64,000 nt of DNA, taken from contig NZ_UXAU01000013.1 in assembly GCF_900609065.1 (NCBI RefSeq), positions 87,626-151,625 on the forward strand. The letters are read 5' to 3'. The notes below the pieces were generated by a model, which was not told where the DNA came from, made no database searches, and worked only from the letters and a program-made list of their open reading frames with translations. The DNA is from Arthrobacter ulcerisalmonis. GTDB taxonomy: Bacteria; Actinomycetota; Actinomycetes; Actinomycetales; Micrococcaceae. The position numbers and the translations under genes are program-made. Positions 1 through 8,478 of the stretch are shown here, piece by piece (the stretch's first letter is position 1; every line of letters starts with the position of its first letter).

Positions 1-34
1 TGCGAAGTCGCAGGATCGACGGTTAGGAAATCAC

Positions 35-2116
35 ATGGCAACAGAGACAGTTGCAAAACCCCGCACCAGCGCGCGGGTTCACGTCCAGAAGTTCGGGACG
101 TTCCTGTCAGGCATGATCATGCCCAACATTGGCGCGTTCATCGCGTGGGGCCTGATCACCGCCCTGTTCATCGAAAAGGGTTACATCCCTATTCCGGAAC
201 TGGGCGGCTTCGGCACCAACGCTGATGGCGATCCCAACGGGGGCATCGTTGGCCCCATGATCACCTATCTGTTGCCGCTGCTGATCGGTTACACCGGCGG
301 CAAGATGGTCCACGACGTCCGCGGCGGCGTGGTGGGCGCCATCGGCACCATGGGTGTGATTGTTGGTGCCGGCATCCCCATGTTCATCGGTGCCATGATC
401 ATGGGCCCTCTTGGTGGCTGGACCATGAAGAAGCTGGACACGCTGTGGGACGGCAAGATCCGCCCCGGCTTCGAGATGTTGGTCAATAACTTCTCAGCTG
501 GCATCTGGGGCGCCATCCTTGCGCTCATCGGCTTCTTCGCCGTGTCCCCGCTGGTGGCAGCGTTCACCGACGCCGCTGGCAAGGTGGTGGAGTTCCTGGT
601 CAACAACGGCCTGTTGCCCCTGACCAGCATCTTCATCGAGCCCGCAAAGGTTCTCTTCCTCAACAACGCCATCAACCACGGCGTGCTGACGCCCTTGGGC
701 ATCCAGCAGGCCCAGGTGGATGGCAAGTCCATCCTCTTCCTGCTTGAAGCCAACCCCGGCCCGGGCCTGGGCATCTTGCTGGCCTTCATGCTGTTTGGCC
801 GCGGTGCAGCCAAGGCATCGGCTCCCGGCGCAGCCATCATCCACTTCTTCGGTGGCATCCACGAGATCTACTTCCCGTACGTCCTGATGAAGCCGGCCCT
901 GATCCTCGCCGCGATCGCCGGCGGCATGACGGGCATTGCCACCCTCTCCCTGACAGGCGCAGGCTTCCGGGCTCCGGTGGCACCAGGATCCATCATCGCC
1001 GTCTACGCCCAGGCGGCCAGCGACAGCTACGTGGGCGTCACGCTCTCGGTCCTGCTGGCAACTGTGGTCTCCTTCCTGGTGGCCGCGCTGATCCTGCGCA
1101 CCTCCAAGAACAAGGGCGAGGCTGACGGCGACCTCAGCGCCGCCACCTCCAAGATGGAGGAAATGAAGGGCAAGAAGAGCTCCATTTCCGGTCACTTGGG
1201 CGGTTCAGCGGGCGGCGGCGTGGCAGTTCTCGCCGGTCCGGTCCGGAACGTGGTCTTCGCGTGCGACGCCGGAATGGGCTCGAGTGCCATGGGCGCCTCT
1301 GTGTTGCGGAACAAGATCAAGGCGGCCGGCTTCCCGGACGTGAAGGTCACCAATTCGGCCATTGCCAACCTTAAGGACACCTACGACATTGTGGTGACCC
1401 ACCAGGACCTGACCGAACGCGCCATGCCGGCTACGGCCAGCGCACGGCACTTCTCCGTGGATAACTTCATGTCCAGCCCCAGCTACGACGAGATCGTGGA
1501 GCTGGTCCGGTCAAGCAATTCGGCCGACGGCGATGCCAACGACGGCGGCAGCCTCGCCGCCGGTGGTGCAGGCGCTGCCGGTGTAGGCTCTGCGAGTACG
1601 ACGCCAGTCAGCGAACCGGCGGCGACCACCAGCCACGGTGCGCACGCGGCCGCGGCTCCGCTGGATGCCACACCCGCAGGAGCTGGCACCATCCTGGCTG
1701 CCGAGAGTGTGATCCTGACCGGAACGGCCACCACCCGGGACGCAGCGATCGACGAAGCGGGCAGGCTTTTGCTGGCTCGCGGCGCCGTGGACCAGGGCTA
1801 CATCGATGCCATGCACGAGCGCGAAGAATCGGTGTCCACGTACATGGGCAGCCTCCTCGCCATCCCGCACGGCACCAACGCCGCCAAGGACCACATCATC
1901 AAGTCCGCCGTCTCGGTGATCCGCTACCCGGAAGGCATCGACTGGAACGGCAAGCAGGTTAAGTTCGTGGTGGGCGTCGCCGGCGTGAACAACGAACACC
2001 TGCACATCCTGTCCTCGATCGCCAAGGTCTTCACCGACAAGGCGCAGGTGGCACAGCTTGAGGCTGCCGGCACGGTGGAGGAAGTCCTGGAACTCTTCGG
2101 AAAGGTCAATTCATAG
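35..2116 (+). CDS. mtlA: PTS mannitol transporter, fused EIICBA
   Basis: Imports mannitol across the membrane and phosphorylates it to mannitol-1-phosphate. All three EII domains are in one 693-residue chain. EIIC is the hydrophobic part (about 1-355) and contains the family stretch GGIHEIYFPYVLMKP. EIIB (about 403-495) has the phospho-cysteine loop ACDAGMGSSAMG with Cys410. An Ala/Gly/Thr-rich linker (about 497-550) leads to EIIA (about 553-693), whose phospho-histidine is His612 in IPHGT. A start at 35 gives a normal EIIC N-terminus. The stop overlaps the mtlD start by one base, so the two are co-transcribed. The promoter lies left of the window. Confidence 0.97.
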   Translation: MATETVAKPRTSARVHVQKFGTFLSGMIMPNIGAFIAWGLITALFIEKGYIPIPELGGFGTNADGDPNGGIVGPMITYLLPLLIGYTGGKMVHDVRGGVVGAIGTMGVIVGAGIPMFIGAMIMGPLGGWTMKKLDTLWDGKIRPGFEMLVNNFSAGIWGAILALIGFFAVSPLVAAFTDAAGKVVEFLVNNGLLPLTSIFIEPAKVLFLNNAINHGVLTPLGIQQAQVDGKSILFLLEANPGPGLGILLAFMLFGRGAAKASAPGAAIIHFFGGIHEIYFPYVLMKPALILAAIAGGMTGIATLSLTGAGFRAPVAPGSIIAVYAQAASDSYVGVTLSVLLATVVSFLVAALILRTSKNKGEADGDLSAATSKMEEMKGKKSSISGHLGGSAGGGVAVLAGPVRNVVFACDAGMGSSAMGASVLRNKIKAAGFPDVKVTNSAIANLKDTYDIVVTHQDLTERAMPATASARHFSVDNFMSSPSYDEIVELVRSSNSADGDANDGGSLAAGGAGAAGVGSASTTPVSEPAATTSHGAHAAAAPLDATPAGAGTILAAESVILTGTATTRDAAIDEAGRLLLARGAVDQGYIDAMHEREESVSTYMGSLLAIPHGTNAAKDHIIKSAVSVIRYPEGIDWNGKQVKFVVGVAGVNNEHLHILSSIAKVFTDKAQVAQLEAAGTVEEVLELFGKVNS

Positions 2117-3279
2117 TGAAGGCAGTACATTTTGGCGCCGGGAACATCGGCCGCGGGTTCGTGGGGCTGCTGCTGCACGACGCCGGCTATGAGGTGGTGT
2201 TTGCTGACGTTGCCGACGCCTTGATCGACCAGCTATCGGCGGCAAGCAGCTACCAGGTTCACGCTGTGGGCGAGAATCCGGCCGTGTACACGGTGGACAA
2301 CTTCCGCGCCGTGAACTCCGGCAGCCAAGAGGCCGAGCTGATCGCGGAGATTGCCTCCGCGGACGTGGTGACAACCGCCGTCGGGCCTTCCATCCTGAAG
2401 TTCGTGGCACCTGCCATCGCCAAGGGGCTCGCCGCGCGGTCCGCGGACCTGGCACCGTTGCAGTTGATGGCCTGCGAGAACGCCATCAACGCCACGGATA
2501 TCCTGGCCGCAGAGGTTGCGGCCAGGCCCGAGGCCGCGGACGGTGCGCTGGCGGGGCGGGCGGTCTTCGCCAACACCGCCGTGGACCGGATTGTCCCCAA
2601 TCAGGCTCCCGGCCAGGGGCTCGATGTCACGGTGGAGACGTTCTACGAGTGGGTTATCGACACCACTGCCTTCGCGGGCAATGTGCCGACCATCCCGGGT
2701 GCCACCTTCGTGGCGGACCTGGCGCCGTACATCGAGCGGAAGCTCTTCACCGTCAACACGGGCCACGCCGCTGCAGCCTACTTTGGTGCTGCGGCAGGGG
2801 TGGAGAAGATTTCCGATGCCATGGCCGATCCGGATGTGGCGGAAGACGTCCGCGCGGTGCTGGCCGAGACCAAGCAGTTGCTGGTGTCGCGGCACGGGTT
2901 CGCCGCCGATGAGCAGGAGGCGTACGTCCAGAAGATCCTGGTCCGGTTCTCCAACCCGCACCTGCCGGACACGGTGAATCGGGTGGGGCGGGCGCCACTG
3001 CGCAAGCTCGGCCGGAACGAGCGGTTCGTGGGCCCAGCTGCGCAGCTTGCCGAGCAGGGCATTGTGCCCGAAGCGCTGCTGGGTGCCATGGCCGCGGCCT
3101 TGCGCTTCAGCGATCCGGCTGACGCCGAAGCCACGGAACTGGCGTCGATCCTCGCCTCGTCTACGGCGGAGGAAGCCACCACCAAGGTCACCGGGTTGGC
3201 GCCTGAGCACCCGTTGTTTGCTGCCATCTCCACGCTGGTAGCTGAGCGACAGACGGAAATGGCGGACGCTCCCGCCTGA
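2116..3279 (+). CDS. mtlD: Mannitol-1-phosphate 5-dehydrogenase
   Basis: Oxidises mannitol-1-phosphate to fructose-6-phosphate with NAD+, the step after MtlA. The N-terminus is a Rossmann dinucleotide site (HFGAGNIGRGFVG, residues 5-17). The family catalytic segment ERKLFTVNTGHA places the probable catalytic lysine at Lys209. The length of 387 residues is normal for the polyol dehydrogenase family. The GTG start shares its G with the mtlA TAG stop (2114-2116), indicating translational coupling. The gene is followed by a perfect 15-bp terminator hairpin, so the operon ends here. Confidence 0.96.
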   Translation: MKAVHFGAGNIGRGFVGLLLHDAGYEVVFADVADALIDQLSAASSYQVHAVGENPAVYTVDNFRAVNSGSQEAELIAEIASADVVTTAVGPSILKFVAPAIAKGLAARSADLAPLQLMACENAINATDILAAEVAARPEAADGALAGRAVFANTAVDRIVPNQAPGQGLDVTVETFYEWVIDTTAFAGNVPTIPGATFVADLAPYIERKLFTVNTGHAAAAYFGAAAGVEKISDAMADPDVAEDVRAVLAETKQLLVSRHGFAADEQEAYVQKILVRFSNPHLPDTVNRVGRAPLRKLGRNERFVGPAAQLAEQGIVPEALLGAMAAALRFSDPADAEATELASILASSTAEEATTKVTGLAPEHPLFAAISTLVAERQTEMADAPA

Positions 3280-3313
3280 CCCCGCCCCGCGCGCGGCCTA
3301 TATATCAGGAATC

Positions 3314-3347
3314 ACGACGTCGGCACCCGGTGGGGTGCCGACGTCGT
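3314..3347 (+). terminator. Intrinsic terminator of the mtlAD operon
   Basis: Perfect 15-bp GC-rich stem (3314-3328 with 3333-3347), loop 3329-3332, followed by the T-rich run TCCTTTGTTCT. It lies 34 bases after the mtlD stop. An ATG at 3330 falls inside the loop, so it cannot be a sensible start for the next gene. Confidence 0.9.
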
Positions 3348-3389
3348 TCCTTTGTTCTGGACAACCTCGGCAGGGGTAGCGTGAAGGCC

Positions 3390-3899
3390 ATGGATGCGAC
3401 TGCCCAGAACTTGATGTCCACCGAAACGCCTGCCGGTACGTTTGTGCTGCGCACTGCCGAAGTGCGGGATGTCCCGGCTATTTTGGGATTGCTGGCGGAA
3501 GATTCTTTGGCTGCAGGCCGGGAAGATACGGCCCAGCTGGAGCCCTATCTCGCAGCCTTTGCCGCCATCGACGCCGACCCAGCCCACCTGTTGGTGGTGG
3601 GGGAGATCTGCCAGCCCGAGGGGTCACCCCAGGTCGTGGCGACCTTCCAGTTGAGCATGCTGCCGGGATTGTCTCGGCGGGGCTCCTGGCGGGCGCAGAT
3701 CGAAGCGGTGCGGGTGGCGGGCTCCATGCGCGGGAACGGGCTGGGGCGCCTGATGATCGAGTGGGCTCTTGCCGAATCGCGGCGTCGAGGTGCTGCCATG
3801 GTTCAGCTGACCACCGACAAGTCCCGCACGGCTGCTCACCGGTTCTACGCCCGGCTGGGATTCGCGGCCAGCCACGAGGGAATGAAGCTGACGCTGTAA
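3390..3899 (+). CDS. GNAT family N-acetyltransferase
   Basis: A single GNAT domain of about 169 residues. The acetyl-CoA-binding motif A is visible as VRVAGSMRGNGLGRLMIEWA, and motif B as TAAHRFYARLGF near the C-terminus. The substrate cannot be told from sequence. The reading frame is open from 3330, but that ATG sits in the mtlD terminator loop. I prefer the ATG at 3390: a TAGCGT -10-like hexamer (3377-3382) ends 7 nt before it, fitting the leaderless arrangement seen at other genes here. A GTG at 3381 is the alternative. Monocistronic. Confidence 0.85.
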   Translation: MDATAQNLMSTETPAGTFVLRTAEVRDVPAILGLLAEDSLAAGREDTAQLEPYLAAFAAIDADPAHLLVVGEICQPEGSPQVVATFQLSMLPGLSRRGSWRAQIEAVRVAGSMRGNGLGRLMIEWALAESRRRGAAMVQLTTDKSRTAAHRFYARLGFAASHEGMKLTL

Positions 3900-3944
3900 G
3901 GCCGCTGGCCCCTCGGGCCCGGTTACAGCGACGCCGGCATCCCA

Positions 3945-4190
3945 TCACGGGGTTTGCCTGAACCTCTCACTCAGAGTATTGCGACGAATCAGGTAAACAG
4001 TAAATAGCACGACGGACAACACGGCAAGCGCAACCGCGCGCCAGCCGAAATCCTGCGCGTTGGTGACGTCTCCCTTGCTCTCAATTTCCTGGAACAGAAC
4101 CGAAGTCAGCACTGCCGTTAGTAGCGCCAATGCTCCGCTGGCGATCGAGCCATAAATAAGTATTTTCAGCCCCTTGCGCTGTTGGCTCAT
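3945..4190 (-). CDS. Small two-helix membrane protein, unknown function
   Basis: 81 residues. Two hydrophobic segments (about residues 9-31 and 48-66) flank a polar loop, and the C-terminus is basic, so it should be an inner-membrane protein. I do not recognise a family. The ATG at 4190 has GGAG 9 nt upstream; an in-frame ATG at 4205 would add five residues. Base composition is visibly lower in GC than the neighbours, and codons such as ATA, AGT and TTT are frequent, which suggests a recent acquisition or relaxed constraint. The gene is convergent with the GNAT gene on its left. Confidence 0.55.
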   Translation of the reverse strand: MSQQRKGLKILIYGSIASGALALLTAVLTSVLFQEIESKGDVTNAQDFGWRAVALAVLSVVLFTVYLIRRNTLSERFRQTP

Positions 4191-4343
4191 GCTGCAAAAC
4201 TCCATTCATCTCGGCTCAATATTGGTTCGCCGTTGTCCAGTTGCGTGGCAGTCGAACTGCTGGCGCAGCGTCGCCTTGCTTCCCAGGATAGGTCCGACTG
4301 GAGCCGCACCTCCCTAACCGCCTGCTTACGTCTCGCCCTCGAT

Positions 4344-4379
4344 TTGACCATTAGGTACCCTAACTATTAGGCTACCTAA
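4344..4379 (+). promoter_or_regulatory. Promoter with two MarR-type operator palindromes
   Basis: Two imperfect 13-bp palindromes of the form TTAGGNTACCTAA lie at 4351-4363 (TTAGGTACCCTAA) and 4367-4379 (TTAGGCTACCTAA), 16 bp centre to centre. They overlap a TTGACC -35-like element (4344-4349) and a TAGGCT -10-like element (4368-4373). Position and symmetry fit an autoregulatory operator for the MarR protein that starts at 4382, blocking transcription of marR and the MFS exporter. Confidence 0.7.
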
Positions 4380-4381
4380 AT

Positions 4382-4825
4382 ATGAACACCCTCGTGCCCA
4401 CCGACCCGCAACTTCTGGCCCTTGCCCAGGATTTCCGCGAAAACCTGCGCCAAAGCGTCTATATGGTGCGCCGGTTGGACGCTGACGGTGAGCTTAGCTC
4501 GGTCCAGGTCAGCCTGCTCAAAATGCTGCCCGACGGCGGTGTGCGCGTTGGTGAAATCGCCCGGAACCTCGGGGTTAAAGTCCCCAGTGCCACCGAGCAG
4601 ATCATCAAGCTGGAGAAAGCCGGGCTGGCCAGCCGAAATCCCGACCCCCACGATTCGCGGGCCGTCCTGGTGGCGATCACCGCCGCCGGTCTGGCCGCCG
4701 TCGACATGGCCAGCCAGGCACGAAACGAGGCGATCGCTGATATTTTGCGCACCTTCAGTGCGGCAGAACGGGCCGCGCTCGCCGCGGCGTTGCCCGTCAT
4801 GGCCAAGATCAACGCCGCCGGCTGA
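4382..4825 (+). CDS. MarR family transcriptional regulator
   Basis: 147 residues with the MarR winged helix (about 33-115): a recognition-helix region VGEIARNLGVKVPSATEQI followed by the wing with the family motif DPHDSRAVLVAIT. It probably represses itself and the MFS exporter 71 bases downstream and responds to a small toxic ligand. The two palindromes directly in front of its start are the likely binding sites. No ribosome binding site precedes the ATG, and a -10-like TAGGCT lies 8 nt upstream, so the mRNA is probably leaderless. Confidence 0.92.
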   Translation: MNTLVPTDPQLLALAQDFRENLRQSVYMVRRLDADGELSSVQVSLLKMLPDGGVRVGEIARNLGVKVPSATEQIIKLEKAGLASRNPDPHDSRAVLVAITAAGLAAVDMASQARNEAIADILRTFSAAERAALAAALPVMAKINAAG

Positions 4826-4896
4826 AGCCGGTTGAACAACCCTGCGCCGCCCATCCGTCCGGTGCAGCAACAAAAGTAGTACTAGGAGATGTACCC

Positions 4897-6135
4897 ATGA
4901 AAGGCACGCTCAACGGAGCGACGCCGGCAGTAACAGCGCCGGCAGAAGACGTCCTGCAAGCCGAGAAGGCCTCGTTCCTCAAACAGCCCAAGGCGGTCTG
5001 GGCCACCGCCATCGCGGCGGTCTTCGCGTTTATGGGCATCGGGCTTGTGGATCCGATCCTGCCAGCGATCGCCAAGAACCTGGACGCCACCCCCAGTGAG
5101 GTCTCGCTCCTTTTCACCAGCTACTTCCTGGTCACGGCGGTGGCCATGTTGGTCACCGGCTGGGTGTCATCCCGGATTGGCGGGAAGAAAACCCTCCTGA
5201 TCGGACTAGGCATCATTGTGGTCTTCGCCTCGCTCAGCGGCACGGCCACCAGTGTTGACGAACTCGTGGGCTTCCGGGCCGGTTGGGGACTGGGTAACGC
5301 CCTGTTCGTGGCAACGGCGCTAGCAGTCATCGTGGGAGTTGCTACCGGCGGGGCCGGAACTGCCATCATCTTGTACGAGGCTGCCCTGGGCCTCGGCATC
5401 TCCCTCGGCCCACTCCTTGGTGCACTCCTGGGTGGCTGGCAGTGGCGCGCCCCGTTCTTCGGCACCGGCGTGCTGATGGCAGTAGCCTTCATCGCCCTCC
5501 TGGCGCTGCTACCCAAGACGCCCAAACCGGCAGCGAAGACGCGTCTTCGTGATCCGATTCTGGCGCTCGGCCACAAGGGCCTGCGCACCACAGCTGCCAG
5601 CGGGCTGTTCTACAACTACGGCTTCTTCACCATCCTCGCGTTCACGCCGTTCATCTTGGGCATGGACGCCTACGGAATCGGTTCCGTGTTCTTCGGCTGG
5701 GGCGTTGCAGTAGCGGTGTTCAGCGTCTTCGTTGCCCCCGTCCTGCAAAACCGGTTCGGTGCGGTCAAGGTCCTCACCGGAACCCTCACGCTGCTCCTCC
5801 TGGACCTGGTGGGAATCGGCCTGGCGGCTGGCACCTCGGTGAGTACCGTCGTCGTCCTGGTCATCGTGGCCGGTGCGCTCCTGGGCGTCAACAACACCGT
5901 CTACACGGAACTGGCCATGGGCGTCTCGGACTCACCGCGGCCGGTGGCGTCGGCAGGCTACAACTTCGTCCGCTGGATGGGCGGGGCCTTAGCGCCCTTC
6001 CTTGCCGCCCAGCTCGGCGAGCACTTCGGTCCGCAGGTACCGTTCTTCGCGGCCGCAGTGGCCATGGCCGTCGCCATCGCCGTGGCATTCAGCGGCCGCA
6101 AGTACCTCACCAGCCACGAGCCGCACCTGGTCTGA
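4897..6135 (+). CDS. MFS transporter, DHA1-like efflux protein
   Basis: 412 residues with about 12 hydrophobic segments. The MFS motif A variant GWVSSRIGGKK follows helix 2, and the antiporter-type motif C (GLGISLGPLLGALLGG) lies in helix 5, which is typical of proton-driven drug exporters. The substrate is unknown. AGGAG precedes the ATG at normal spacing. The gene follows marR in the same direction with no obvious terminator between, so it is the likely regulated target. Its stop lies 6 bases from the end of the convergent gene. Confidence 0.9.
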   Translation: MKGTLNGATPAVTAPAEDVLQAEKASFLKQPKAVWATAIAAVFAFMGIGLVDPILPAIAKNLDATPSEVSLLFTSYFLVTAVAMLVTGWVSSRIGGKKTLLIGLGIIVVFASLSGTATSVDELVGFRAGWGLGNALFVATALAVIVGVATGGAGTAIILYEAALGLGISLGPLLGALLGGWQWRAPFFGTGVLMAVAFIALLALLPKTPKPAAKTRLRDPILALGHKGLRTTAASGLFYNYGFFTILAFTPFILGMDAYGIGSVFFGWGVAVAVFSVFVAPVLQNRFGAVKVLTGTLTLLLLDLVGIGLAAGTSVSTVVVLVIVAGALLGVNNTVYTELAMGVSDSPRPVASAGYNFVRWMGGALAPFLAAQLGEHFGPQVPFFAAAVAMAVAIAVAFSGRKYLTSHEPHLV

Positions 6136-6141
6136 GTACGG

Positions 6142-7782
6142 CTAGCGCCCGCTTGGGGTCGTTGCGGGGTTCGACAGCAGAACCAGCAGCACCGCAGCAC
6201 CGCTCACCACCGCCTGTGCCAGCAGCAACACGGGCAAGGCCTGGCCCAGGTACAGGGCCAGGCCGGTCGGCAGCAGCGAGAGGACAGTGGCGTCGAGACC
6301 GCGCATCAAGGAGGCCAGCTGGGTCCGGGGAACCGGGCCCATCGGTGTATCCACCGGCGGCAGGGTCCAGTCCGCAGCCGGACGGGTGGCGCCCCGCAGA
6401 GTGCCTGCGCCCATCCCCACTCCGGCTAGGGCGCCAAGCACCGGCAGCAGCGGCCCGCCAGCGCCCAGCAGGGCCAGCACACTTGTCAGCGCTGCCATCC
6501 ACAACGCCAGTGCCGCCGCGGGCATCAGCATCCTGCTGGCACGGACCCGGGCGGGAGACAACGGCAGCAGGGCGTCCAGCTCCGGCAGCAGCGCAGTTCG
6601 GCGGGCCACCGTACCCATCCCGCTGGCCACCGCACACCCGGCAACCAGCACAAAAGCCAGCTGCAGAGGGGCGGGGAGGCCCGCGTCGGAAATTGCCAGG
6701 GCCACGCAGGCCGCCAGCCACACCAGAGGCACTGTCGCGGCCGGCTGCAGCCGAAGGAACGCTGCCACATCAGCCCGCAACAGGGCTCCCCACGGGGTTC
6801 TGGCTGGCCTCCAGTACAACCCAGCGGCACGCCTGGCCGCCAGCGGGCGGGGTTCGCCGGCCATGGCCCGGAGGAGCTCGTTCGCATCGAGGAAAAACAC
6901 CGACGCTCCGGCATGGCCGGACACGGCGCCGCCACGGATCAGTTCTGCGCTGCTGATGGTTCCGGCGCGGCGGAGTGCAACCCGCAGAATCAGGGCAGCG
7001 GCCAGCGCGGCCAGTGCCAGGACAGCAACCCCCGGCTCCCAGCCGAATCCCGGAAGCCGGGGCAGCAGGGCCACCGGAACCAGGATTAATCGGACATGAA
7101 CCATTGGGTCCCGTTTTGGTTGGGCCAGTGCCGGTCGGTCCAAGTAGCGGCGACCGGCAGGAGCCCCAAGGGTCGGCCGGTGCTGGAGAAGTGCAGCCAT
7201 CCCCAGAACCACCAGGCTGGCAGCCCCGAAGGTACCCGCGGCCAAGGCGTGCGCGATGCCTGTCAGGTCAAGCCCGGTGAGCAGGCTGAAGGGGAGGTAC
7301 CCCAGGGCGCTCCCCAGCCCCACCCCAACCGTCCGCCGGCGAAAAGTGGGAAGCACCATCGGGCCCCGATCCACAGGCAACGGCAGCCACCAGGATCCTT
7401 GCGCGCCGGTGACGGCGATGGGTCCGAGCCTGCGCGCCACCGTGAGGATGCCGAGGAGGGCCGCGTACGTCATCAGGAACCACAGCACGGTTGACGGCAG
7501 TTCCAACGGACTCCTGGGGACCAGTCCGCCCGCTCCAGGGACGCGCCCGTCGATTTCCCCGCGAAGGGCGAAAACAAGAGACACGGCCATCGCTGCGGCG
7601 CAGCCCAGGGCCAAAATGGAGGTGTAGATGTCAGCAAACGCGTCCCCCAGGGAAGTCAGGGAACGGTTATAGGTGCGTGATTGTGCCCTGGTAAATGCCA
7701 CCACGTCCTGCGCCAGGGCGGACTCCGCCCCAGCAGCCACCTGCTGCCCCGGATCAGATGCCCGCAATGAAGGCAGCCCCAT
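6142..7782 (-). CDS. Large membrane protein paired with an ABC ATPase, DUF6297-like
   Basis: 546 residues and very hydrophobic, with about 10-12 predicted membrane segments and no soluble domain. It resembles actinobacterial proteins annotated as DUF6297 that sit beside a lone ABC ATPase, and by context it would be the permease of that transporter. The start at 7782 lies 29 bases inside the upstream ATPase gene, so translation is probably coupled. A later start is possible because no strong ribosome binding site precedes 7782. The substrate is unknown; family assignment is from memory of the family pattern. Confidence 0.75.
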   Translation of the reverse strand: MGLPSLRASDPGQQVAAGAESALAQDVVAFTRAQSRTYNRSLTSLGDAFADIYTSILALGCAAAMAVSLVFALRGEIDGRVPGAGGLVPRSPLELPSTVLWFLMTYAALLGILTVARRLGPIAVTGAQGSWWLPLPVDRGPMVLPTFRRRTVGVGLGSALGYLPFSLLTGLDLTGIAHALAAGTFGAASLVVLGMAALLQHRPTLGAPAGRRYLDRPALAQPKRDPMVHVRLILVPVALLPRLPGFGWEPGVAVLALAALAAALILRVALRRAGTISSAELIRGGAVSGHAGASVFFLDANELLRAMAGEPRPLAARRAAGLYWRPARTPWGALLRADVAAFLRLQPAATVPLVWLAACVALAISDAGLPAPLQLAFVLVAGCAVASGMGTVARRTALLPELDALLPLSPARVRASRMLMPAAALALWMAALTSVLALLGAGGPLLPVLGALAGVGMGAGTLRGATRPAADWTLPPVDTPMGPVPRTQLASLMRGLDATVLSLLPTGLALYLGQALPVLLLAQAVVSGAAVLLVLLSNPATTPSGR

Positions 7783-8440
7783 CTTCCGCGGGAACGGTCA
7801 GAACATCTTCCTTGATCACCAGGCATGAGGAGGCGGTTCGGACAAGGAGCCCGGGGTCGTGCGTCACCAGCAGGGTCGCGCCGCCGGCCGCAGCATGCCC
7901 CTTGATCCGGCCAGCCAGAGCGTCCCGCATCACGGGATCCAACCGCTGCTCCGGTTCGTCAAGAATCAGCAGCGAGGAGGGCCTGATGAACCCGGCCGCC
8001 AGGAGCAGTCGGCGCCGTTGACCTGATGACAGCGCGTCCGGGACTGCTGCGGCCCGGTCTTCCAACCCGAAAAACGCCAACTCCTCGGTTACGCGCAATT
8101 CCGGGTCGGCCAAGGAATGGCCGCGTGCCACCAGCAGCAGGTGTTCGGCGACGCTGAGGGACGGGAAGAAGAGGTCGTCGTCAAAGACAGCCGCCACCTG
8201 CCGGCGGAAGTTCACGGCGTCACGGTCCACCAGCAGGCCGTGGATTCGGACGTCACCGGACAACGGCGGCTGCCGTCCTGCGAGAGTCTGGGCCACGGTG
8301 GATTTCCCCGCCCCGTTGATTCCCACGACGCCCAGGACCTCGCCGGCCCTGACGGTGAGTGTCAGTTCACCGCAGACTGGGGAACCGCCGTAGCCCACCA
8401 CCAGCTTGCCGGCCTCAAGGACCGCCTGTGCATCAGTCAT
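7754..8440 (-). CDS. ABC transporter ATP-binding protein
   Basis: 228-residue ABC ATPase. Walker A is GINGAGKST (residues 40-48), the ABC signature is LSSGQRRR (about 137-144), Walker B is SLLILDEP (about 156-163), and the H-loop histidine lies in LVTHDP. It hydrolyses ATP to power the membrane protein encoded immediately downstream, whose gene it overlaps by 29 bases. No substrate-binding protein is present, so an export role is more likely than import, but that is inference. Confidence 0.92.
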   Translation of the reverse strand: MTDAQAVLEAGKLVVGYGGSPVCGELTLTVRAGEVLGVVGINGAGKSTVAQTLAGRQPPLSGDVRIHGLLVDRDAVNFRRQVAAVFDDDLFFPSLSVAEHLLLVARGHSLADPELRVTEELAFFGLEDRAAAVPDALSSGQRRRLLLAAGFIRPSSLLILDEPEQRLDPVMRDALAGRIKGHAAAGGATLLVTHDPGLLVRTASSCLVIKEDVLTVPAEDGAAFIAGI

Positions 8441-8478
8441 TCCCCCAACCTATCTGCAGGAGAACGGCTGGACGGGGC

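Noticed and set aside
2233..3210. Minus-strand open frame of about 325 codons inside mtlD
   Set aside because: Mirror image of mtlD codon bias; no recognisable domain.
3330..3389. ATG at 3330 as start of the GNAT gene
   Set aside because: It lies in the loop of the mtlAD terminator hairpin; the ATG at 3390 with an upstream -10 is far more likely.
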